A stretch of DNA of 64,000 nucleotides from UBA2943 sp946534895. GTDB lineage: Bacteria > Bacillota > Clostridia > Christensenellales > Aristaeellaceae. This document shows positions 58,386 to 64,000 of the stretch, piece after piece (the stretch's first letter is position 1; every line of letters begins with the position of its first letter). The DNA lies in NCBI GenBank assembly GCA_946534895.1, contig CAMNDE010000003.1, positions 29,072 to 93,071 on the forward strand. Reading direction: 5' to 3'. Both the position numbers and the translations under genes were made by a program. The notes beneath the pieces were generated by a model. That model saw only the letters and a list, made by a program, of their open reading frames with translations, searched no databases and had not been told where the DNA came from.

Positions 58386-59360
58386 TCAGCGCTTCATGCA
58401 ATGGCAGGCGCAGATGTGTCCTGGGCTGATCTCCTGCATCCCCGGTACCTGCTCTGAGCAGGATTTCTGCGCGTAGGGGCACCGGGTATGGAACACGCAG
58501 CCCGTCGGCGGATTCAGGGGACTGGGAAGCTCGCCCTGGATGCGCATGCGTTTCTTCTCCGCGTGCGGGTCCATGGACGGGACTGCGGAGAGCAGCATGT
58601 TCGTGTACGGGTGCGCCGGATGCGCAAAGATTTCCTCCACCGGGCCTTCCTCCACCAGGTGCCCCAGATACATGACGCCCACTTCATCGGAGATATAGCG
58701 GATCACGCTCATGTCATGGGAGATGAACAGGTAGCTCAGATCCCGCTGGCGCTGCAGATCACACAGAAGGTTGATGATCTGGCTCTGGATGGATACGTCC
58801 AGTGCCGAGACCGGTTCATCGCAGATCACGATCTTCGGGTTCAGGATCAGCGCCCGGGCCAGACCGATGCGCTGCCGCTGTCCGCCGGAGAATTCGTGCG
58901 GAAACCGGTAGAAATGCTCCTTATGCAGTCCGACCCTGTCCAGGATATCGAAGGCGGCCTGCATGCGCATGTCCCGGTCCTTCATGTGATGGATTTTCAG
59001 GACCTCCATCAGCGCGTCGCCCACGCGGATCCTCGGGTTCAGGGATGTGTAGGGATCCTGGAAAGCCATCTGGATCTGTCCGCGCAGCGGCAGCATGTCC
59101 CGGTCGGACAGATGCGTGATGTCCTGTCCCAGAAGCGTGATCTTTCCGTCGGTGGGCTCGAGCAGCCGGTTCAGCGTGCGCCCCAGCGTGCTTTTTCCGC
59201 AGCCGGACTCGCCCACCAGACCATAGGTGGCATGCCGCTTCAGGCTGAGGGAGACATCGCAGACCGCCTGCACATGGCCGGTGACCTGCCCGAGCGAGCC
59301 GCGCACGGGAAAGAACATGGAAACATGCTCGGCACTGAGCACCACTTCACGTTCAGGCAT
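58386..59360 (-). CDS. oligopeptide ABC transporter ATP-binding protein (OppF/DppF-like)
   Basis: The 324-residue protein has Walker A GESGCGKST, signature FSGGQRQRIGLARAL, Walker B IVICDEPVSALD and the C-terminal CFHTRCPYAQKSC extension typical of OppF/DppF, whose cysteines may bind an iron-sulfur cluster. Cytoplasmic. It overlaps the OppD-like gene start side by 8 bases (59353-59360), a coupled arrangement, and is the last gene of the operon. Confidence 0.94.
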   Translation of the reverse strand: MPEREVVLSAEHVSMFFPVRGSLGQVTGHVQAVCDVSLSLKRHATYGLVGESGCGKSTLGRTLNRLLEPTDGKITLLGQDITHLSDRDMLPLRGQIQMAFQDPYTSLNPRIRVGDALMEVLKIHHMKDRDMRMQAAFDILDRVGLHKEHFYRFPHEFSGGQRQRIGLARALILNPKIVICDEPVSALDVSIQSQIINLLCDLQRQRDLSYLFISHDMSVIRYISDEVGVMYLGHLVEEGPVEEIFAHPAHPYTNMLLSAVPSMDPHAEKKRMRIQGELPSPLNPPTGCVFHTRCPYAQKSCSEQVPGMQEISPGHICACHCMKR

Positions 59361-60354
59361 GGGCAGCTCCCTCCTTCCCGATGTTCTTCATGCACCGGAC
59401 CATATGCCCGGGTGCGCATTGCTCAAGCTCCGGGTCTTCCTGCGTGCAGCGCGCGTCCGCATACGGACAGCGCGGCGCGAACCGGCAGCCCCTGGGAATC
59501 TGGTGCAGAAGCGGAACCGTGCCCGCGATCTGGTGCAGTTCACGGCGCGCGCCGCCGTCAAGCCGCGGAATGGATTCCAGAAGTCCCCGGGTATAGGGAT
59601 GCATGGGATGATCGAACAGCTCCGTGACATCCGCTTCCTCCACGATCTGTCCGAGGTACATGACAGCCACGCGCTGACAGACCTGGGAGACCACGGCCAG
59701 GTCATGGGTGATCAGGATCACGCCCATGTCCAGCTTTTCATTGAGCTCCAGGATCAGGTCCAGGATCTGCGCCTGGATCGTCACGTCCAGGGCCGTGGTG
59801 GGCTCGTCCGCGATCAGCAGTCTGGGCTGACAGGCCAGGGCAATGGCGATCATGACGCGCTGGCGCATGCCGCCGGACAGTTCGTGCGGATACTGGTCCA
59901 CCCGGGTTTCCGGGGAAGGAATGCCCACCAGGCGCAGCATTTCCACGGCACGCGCGTAGGCTTCCTTTCTGCCCATGTGCTGGTGAATGCGCAGCGGCTC
60001 CATGATCTGGTCGGAAATGCGCAGCACCGGGTTCAGGGACGACAGCGCGTCCTGAAAGATCATGGAGATATCCCGGCCGCGGATGTTCTGCATTTCCCGG
60101 AAGGGCAGGTCCAGGATATTCCTGCCCTCCAGCAGCACCTCGCCCTCATAGCGGGCCATGTATTTCTCGTCATAGAGCCGCATGATGGACATGCTTGTCA
60201 CGCTCTTGCCGCATCCGGACTCGCCCACCAGGCCGAGAATCTCGCCGCGCCGGACGGAAAAGGAAACGCCCTGCACGGCCCTGAGCATGCCTCGGTCCGT
60301 GCGGAAGGATGTGGACAGCTGATTGACCTGCAATACAATCTCTTTCTCTTCCAT
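59353..60354 (-). CDS. oligopeptide ABC transporter ATP-binding protein (OppD/DppD-like)
   Basis: The 333-residue protein has Walker A GESGCGKSV, signature LSGGMRQRVMIAIAL and Walker B LLIADEPTTALD, and ends with RFAPRCPYADARC, the OppD/DppD cysteine-rich motif. Start 60354 follows GAGGAGG; a longer frame upstream is not used. It pairs with the OppF-like ATPase to drive the two permeases. Confidence 0.94.
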   Translation of the reverse strand: MEEKEIVLQVNQLSTSFRTDRGMLRAVQGVSFSVRRGEILGLVGESGCGKSVTSMSIMRLYDEKYMARYEGEVLLEGRNILDLPFREMQNIRGRDISMIFQDALSSLNPVLRISDQIMEPLRIHQHMGRKEAYARAVEMLRLVGIPSPETRVDQYPHELSGGMRQRVMIAIALACQPRLLIADEPTTALDVTIQAQILDLILELNEKLDMGVILITHDLAVVSQVCQRVAVMYLGQIVEEADVTELFDHPMHPYTRGLLESIPRLDGGARRELHQIAGTVPLLHQIPRGCRFAPRCPYADARCTQEDPELEQCAPGHMVRCMKNIGKEGAAHA

Positions 60355-60365
60355 ACTGCGCCTCC

Positions 60366-61259
60366 TCAGCGGTTGGATGTGGGATCCAGCAGATCCCGGA
60401 GCCCGTCCCCGAACAGATTGAACCCGAGCACGGAAAGCCCGGTCATCACGGCGGGGAACAGAGCCATCCACCAGCCCTTGAACAGATAGGAGCGCGCTTC
60501 ATTGAGCATGCCGCCCCAGCTGGGCTCGGGCTGGGGAATGCCCGCTCCGAGAAAGCTCAGCGAGGCCTCGGAGATAATGGCGCTGGCAAAGGCGAAGGTC
60601 ATCTGCACCAGGATCGGGGAGAGAATGTTCGGCGCGATATGCCGCCACAGAATCCGGTGCTTTCCGGCACCCAGACAGCGCATGGCCTCCACATAGGTCT
60701 GCTCACGCACCAGGAGCGCGTTGGACCGGGCAATCCTGGCCACGCCGGGTATGCTCACAATGGTCAGGCTGACAATCACGTTGTTCATGTTGGCCCCGAG
60801 CACCGCCATGAGCGCAATGGCCAGAAGGATGTTCGGGATCGCCTTGAGTCCGTCGCAGATGCGCATCAGCAGATGATCCAGCACCGGGCTCGTGGTGGCG
60901 TAGAGCCCCAGCGCGGTGCCAATCAGCGCGGAAATACTGCCCACGGAGAACCCGACAATCATGGAAATGCGCGCGCCGTACAGCACACGGGCGAATATAT
61001 CCCGGCCCAGATTGTCCGTGCCGAACAGATGCTGCGCCGAGGGCGCCTGGAACCGGTCCTTCACGGTGGCCTTGTACGGGTCCACGCCCATCAGTCCCGT
61101 GATCACAGGCGCGCAAATGGCAAGAAACAGGATCAGAAGGACGATCACCAGTCCGATCATGGAAAGACGGCTGCGCAGGAACTTCCGCCGGTTGATCTGG
61201 CGCTGCTCTTTCGACAGCTGTCTGCGGAGCCGGCGCAGTTCACTCTTTTCATTGCTCAA
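60366..61259 (-). CDS. oligopeptide ABC transporter permease (OppC/DppC-like)
   Basis: The 297-residue membrane protein has the DppC start (RRFLRSRLSMIGLVIVLLILFL-like, residues 20-45), HLFGTDNLGRDIFARVLYGARIS near residue 83 and the permease EAA loop EAMRCLGAGKHRILWRHIAPN near residue 200, ending NLFGDGLRDLLDP. It is preceded by GGGGGAA and separated by 20 bases from the upstream permease. Confidence 0.95.
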   Translation of the reverse strand: MSNEKSELRRLRRQLSKEQRQINRRKFLRSRLSMIGLVIVLLILFLAICAPVITGLMGVDPYKATVKDRFQAPSAQHLFGTDNLGRDIFARVLYGARISMIVGFSVGSISALIGTALGLYATTSPVLDHLLMRICDGLKAIPNILLAIALMAVLGANMNNVIVSLTIVSIPGVARIARSNALLVREQTYVEAMRCLGAGKHRILWRHIAPNILSPILVQMTFAFASAIISEASLSFLGAGIPQPEPSWGGMLNEARSYLFKGWWMALFPAVMTGLSVLGFNLFGDGLRDLLDPTSNR

Positions 61260-61279
61260 TGCATGTTCCCCCTTCCCGC

Positions 61280-62230
61280 TTACTTCAGCCGGATCCGCGG
61301 ATCCGCCAGGCCGTAGATCAGGTCAATCATCAGGTTGATCAGGACATTGAGCATGGCAATGACCAGTGTGATCCCCTGGATCACCTGGTAATCCCGCTTG
61401 TCAATGGAGTCCACCATCAGACTGCCCATTCCCGGAATGCCGAAGAGCCGCTCCACCACTGCCGCGCCGGCCAGGGCCGAGATAAAGCCCTGCCCGATCA
61501 CCGTGATCACGGTCAGCAGCGTGTTCCTGAACGCGTGCTTGAACAGGAGCGGCGCTTCCCGTACGCCCTTGGACCGCGCCATCTTGATGTAGTCACTGCC
61601 CAGCACTTCCAGCATGGACGCCTTCGTCATGCGCATCATGTACGCGGAATGAATGAACCCAAGTGAAACTGCCGGCAGCGTCATGTACCGGAAGAACGCG
61701 CCCCAGCCCTCCGTGAACGGATTCTTGTACCCGGTGGCCGGCATCAGGCGGAAGGACACGGCCAGCAGCAGCACCAGGCCCATACCGAGCATGAAGCTGG
61801 GCAGGGAAATGCCGAGCATGGAAAACACGGACAGCACGCTGTCCGTGAGGCTTCCGCGCTTGCGCGCGGCCAGCATGCCCAGGGGCAGGGCCAGGAGAAT
61901 GGTGATGAGCTGCGAGTACAGGGCAAGCAGCACCGTGGGCAGGAAATGCGTCCGGATCATGGACCACACGCTCTGCCCTGCCACGGCCGTGGAATACCCG
62001 AGATCCCCCTGCAGACAGCGCAGCGCCCAGCGCCCGTACTGTACCGGCAGGGGATCGTCCAGCCCCAGGCGCGCATGCAGCTGGGCAATGTCCTCCAGCG
62101 TCGCGTCCTCTCCCAGCATCATGGCAGCCGGGTCTCCGGGGGTCAGGTGCACAATCAGGAAGACCACCACCGACACGATAAACACCGTCGGAATGATCGC
62201 CAGCACCCGCTTCAACACATATCCGCGCAT
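61280..62230 (-). CDS. oligopeptide ABC transporter permease (OppB/DppB-like)
   Basis: The 316-residue membrane protein begins LKRVLAIIPTVFIVSVVVFL, HLTPGDPAAMMLG, as in DppB, and has the EAA loop with YIKMARSKGVREAPLLFKHAFRN near residue 215, ending YGLADPRIRLK. The start at 62230 fits the family's N-terminus although the nearest good ribosome site (GGAAAGGA) is about 16 bases upstream; an ATG at 62287 lies immediately after GGAGG and is less plausible. Confidence 0.94.
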   Translation of the reverse strand: MRGYVLKRVLAIIPTVFIVSVVVFLIVHLTPGDPAAMMLGEDATLEDIAQLHARLGLDDPLPVQYGRWALRCLQGDLGYSTAVAGQSVWSMIRTHFLPTVLLALYSQLITILLALPLGMLAARKRGSLTDSVLSVFSMLGISLPSFMLGMGLVLLLAVSFRLMPATGYKNPFTEGWGAFFRYMTLPAVSLGFIHSAYMMRMTKASMLEVLGSDYIKMARSKGVREAPLLFKHAFRNTLLTVITVIGQGFISALAGAAVVERLFGIPGMGSLMVDSIDKRDYQVIQGITLVIAMLNVLINLMIDLIYGLADPRIRLK

Positions 62231-62283
62231 AGGCCTGCAGCCCGTCCTTTCCGTTATCCGTAAGGGAAGAAGAACAAGAGAAG

Positions 62284-62329
62284 GCATCCTCCGGCGTGTC
62301 CGTACAGACCGGCACGCCAGGGGATGCCT
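62284..62329 (-). other. intercistronic hairpin between binding-protein and permease genes
   Basis: An imperfect 16-bp stem (62314-62329 with 62284-62299, one mismatch) lies just after the binding-protein gene and is followed by a T-rich stretch on the minus strand. It could be a partial terminator or mRNA-stabilising element that keeps the binding protein in excess. Confidence 0.6.
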
Positions 62330-62348
62330 GTACTTTAAGGGGTTTGGA

Positions 62349-63902
62349 TTACTTGGCCAGCTTTGCGTTCCAGAAGTTGGTGGTCAGGAACACATTGTAG
62401 CCGGTCAGCTTGTTGGTGCATGCAGCTGCCTGATGGAAGTGGCCCAGCATCAGCACAGGACAGTAATCCGAATAGCAGTAGGCCTGGATCTTTTCCCATG
62501 CCGCAAAGGCTGCCTCACGGGTACTTGCGGTGGTCATTTCCACCATCATGCTCTGCAGGGTTTCGTCATCGGACCAGCCTGCCCAGTCGGCGGCCAGGAA
62601 GTTCCTGAGGCTCGGCACGGGCACGGAGGAGAAGGTGGTGAAGAACACGTCATAGGCCGTTTCATCGGTGCGGGTCTTGGTCATGGTGGAACGGTCCTGT
62701 CCGATCAGCTCGGAGGTGATGCCGATGGTCTCCAGCTCCTGCTTGAGCACTTCCACCATGGCCGGTGCGCCGCCGCTGTTCACGTACAGGATGCGCAGGG
62801 GCTTGGAGGTGTCAAAGGAAGACTGGGCGAGCAGTTCCTTGGCCTTTTCCGGGTCGTTCTGGCAGAAGTACTCGCTGCCGGCGGTGGTGTACCAGCCGGG
62901 CTGGCCGTCTTCCATGAAGCAGGGATCCACGTCGTAGAGCTCGCCATAGTTGACGATATTCAGGTCATCCGCGTTGGCAAGGGCCTGCACGGCCTGACGC
63001 AGATACTTGTCGGTGGAGCGCTTGTTCCAGACCAGGGAAATCATGCCGGTCTGCTGGGAGTAAAGGGTGTACTCGGGATCGGCTTCCACGCGCGCCAGGT
63101 TGGCGTCAGTCACTTTCACGGCGAAGTCATAGTCGCCGGCAAACAGACCGTTCACGCGGGTGTCCGCATCCTTCATGATGTAATACATGAGCGTCTTGGT
63201 GTAGGCATGCTTGTAGCCCCACAGACCGTCCAGCTCGGCTTCCGGATCGCCATAGGGCGCATAGTCCTCAAAGCGCTCCAGACGCACATACTGGTCCACG
63301 GCCCATTCAGCGAAGGTGTAGGGGCCGGTACCGATCAGGGCTTCAGGCGGAACGAACCCGGTCTCGGCATTCTCAGCCGCCACGGACTCGGCAGGATAGA
63401 TCACGGCGCACTGGGAAGCTCCGGCGAGCATGTCCAGCAGCATGATGGCGGAGTTCTGCAGCTTCAGGGATACCGTGTAGGCATCGTCAGCCACAAAACG
63501 GGCGTCGCCCAGCATGGTGCGCACGGTGGAGAAGTTTTCCACCCAGCGGTTCAGGGAAGCGACCACGTCCTCACTGGTCATTTCCTTGCCGTTGTGGAAG
63601 TGTACGCCCTGACGCAGATGGAAGACAAACTCGGAGCTCGTCTCGTTCACCTCGTAGGACTCAGCCAGCTCAGGTCCGATGGACCCGTCTTTCTTCAGGG
63701 TGACCAGCTGTTCAAAGACAGTGCCGCGCAGCATGTTTCTCGCGTTCACGGAAGTGTCCTTGTGCAGATCGTAGGACGTGGCCTGGTTGTCGTCTGCAAT
63801 GCGGATCACGTCAGCATACTCTTCTGCGGAAGCCATGGCGCACACGCTGCAAAGCATGCACAGAATCATCACGACCGACAGAATCTTTCTGGAAATGATC
63901 AT
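62349..63902 (-). CDS. oligopeptide ABC transporter substrate-binding protein (OppA/DppA-like)
   Basis: The 517-residue protein begins with a signal peptide (about 1-25, ending AMASA). It matches family 5 extracellular solute-binding proteins: VFEQLVTLKKDGSIGPELAESYEV, FHLRQGVHFHNGKEMTSEDVVASL and a GTGPYTFAEW segment near residue 190. It delivers peptides to the permeases encoded downstream. No lipobox Cys is visible. Start 63902 is chosen because GAGGAGG then lies 6 bases upstream; the two ATGs farther upstream lie at or before this site. Confidence 0.93.
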   Translation of the reverse strand: MIISRKILSVVMILCMLCSVCAMASAEEYADVIRIADDNQATSYDLHKDTSVNARNMLRGTVFEQLVTLKKDGSIGPELAESYEVNETSSEFVFHLRQGVHFHNGKEMTSEDVVASLNRWVENFSTVRTMLGDARFVADDAYTVSLKLQNSAIMLLDMLAGASQCAVIYPAESVAAENAETGFVPPEALIGTGPYTFAEWAVDQYVRLERFEDYAPYGDPEAELDGLWGYKHAYTKTLMYYIMKDADTRVNGLFAGDYDFAVKVTDANLARVEADPEYTLYSQQTGMISLVWNKRSTDKYLRQAVQALANADDLNIVNYGELYDVDPCFMEDGQPGWYTTAGSEYFCQNDPEKAKELLAQSSFDTSKPLRILYVNSGGAPAMVEVLKQELETIGITSELIGQDRSTMTKTRTDETAYDVFFTTFSSVPVPSLRNFLAADWAGWSDDETLQSMMVEMTTASTREAAFAAWEKIQAYCYSDYCPVLMLGHFHQAAACTNKLTGYNVFLTTNFWNAKLAK

Positions 63903-63939
63903 GAGCATCCTCCTCATAAAATGATGGATTTCCGCTCAG

Positions 63940-63967
63940 AGTATAATAAAAATCCGTGGCTTGTCAA
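63940..63967 (-). promoter_or_regulatory. promoter of the oligopeptide ABC operon
   Basis: Minus-strand TTGACA (63962-63967), 16-base spacer with a T-rich run, TATACT (63940-63945), giving a leader of about 30 bases. Confidence 0.75.
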
Positions 63968-64000
63968 TGAAAAATTCGAACGTTATTTGAGAAAAATTTA

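Overview
The window is GC-rich and densely coded on both strands. AGGAGG-type ribosome binding sites, TTG starts, many simple hairpin terminators, a clostripain-type peptidase, an electron-bifurcating lactate dehydrogenase cluster, a cytoplasmic sulfatase with an anaerobic radical-SAM maturase and several intracellular glycosidases point to an anaerobic, gut- or rumen-type member of the Bacillota (Clostridia; a Christensenellales-like lineage is possible but not shown). There is no sign of phage, plasmid, transposon or CRISPR. Long open frames antisense to real genes are common and are treated as by-products of base composition.

Layout. 1-1182 (-): sialic-acid/ManNAc catabolism (nanE plus a ROK kinase cut by the window edge). 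1400-1593: two tRNA-Ser genes. 1757-12596: an LDH/MDH-family dehydrogenase, two ferredoxin-tailed aldo/keto reductases, a YetA/PcRGLX-like carbohydrate-active protein, an AraC regulator, a MATE exporter, and a sulfatase/maturase pair. 12661-20071: three exported proteins (Ig-like repeats, NlpC/P60, a very large C11 peptidase). 20324-24823: RhlE-type helicase, M18 aminopeptidase, guanine deaminase, HU. 24938-25605: three near-identical tandem units read as small RNA genes on the minus strand, each with its own promoter and terminator. 25613-31779: HAD hydrolase, Nudix-EtfB-EtfA-LctD operon, YbhN-like membrane protein. 31903-46338: GH42, GH78, GH106-like and GH2 enzymes interleaved with ssb, a DHH phosphoesterase, an ECF S-component, a CPBP protease, a MATE exporter and a Nudix hydrolase. 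46587-51764: a ChvE/GguAB-type sugar ABC importer with two permeases. 51822-58234: small unknowns, GH43-like enzyme, third MATE, a membrane protein, a GNAT-HD fusion and YdcF. 58386-63902 (-): an oligopeptide ABC importer operon.

How it fits together. The glycosidases show no signal peptides, so the picture is import of oligosaccharides (rhamnose-, galactose- and arabinose-containing, pectin-like) and cytoplasmic digestion. The sugar ABC importer, the sulfatase and the YetA-like protein fit that economy. Lactate oxidation through EtfAB/LctD and peptide uptake complete a fermentative lifestyle.

The most notable structure is the triplet of small RNA units at 24938-25605. Each has four 6-bp half-sites at exact 11-bp period (a Pho-box-like, OmpR/PhoB-family layout) ending exactly 9 bp upstream of a TATACT -10 box, then about 100 nt with two conserved hairpins, an invariant CCUUCCUUU single-stranded stretch able to pair with Shine-Dalgarno sequences, and an 11-bp terminator. 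The sequence between the units is not conserved.
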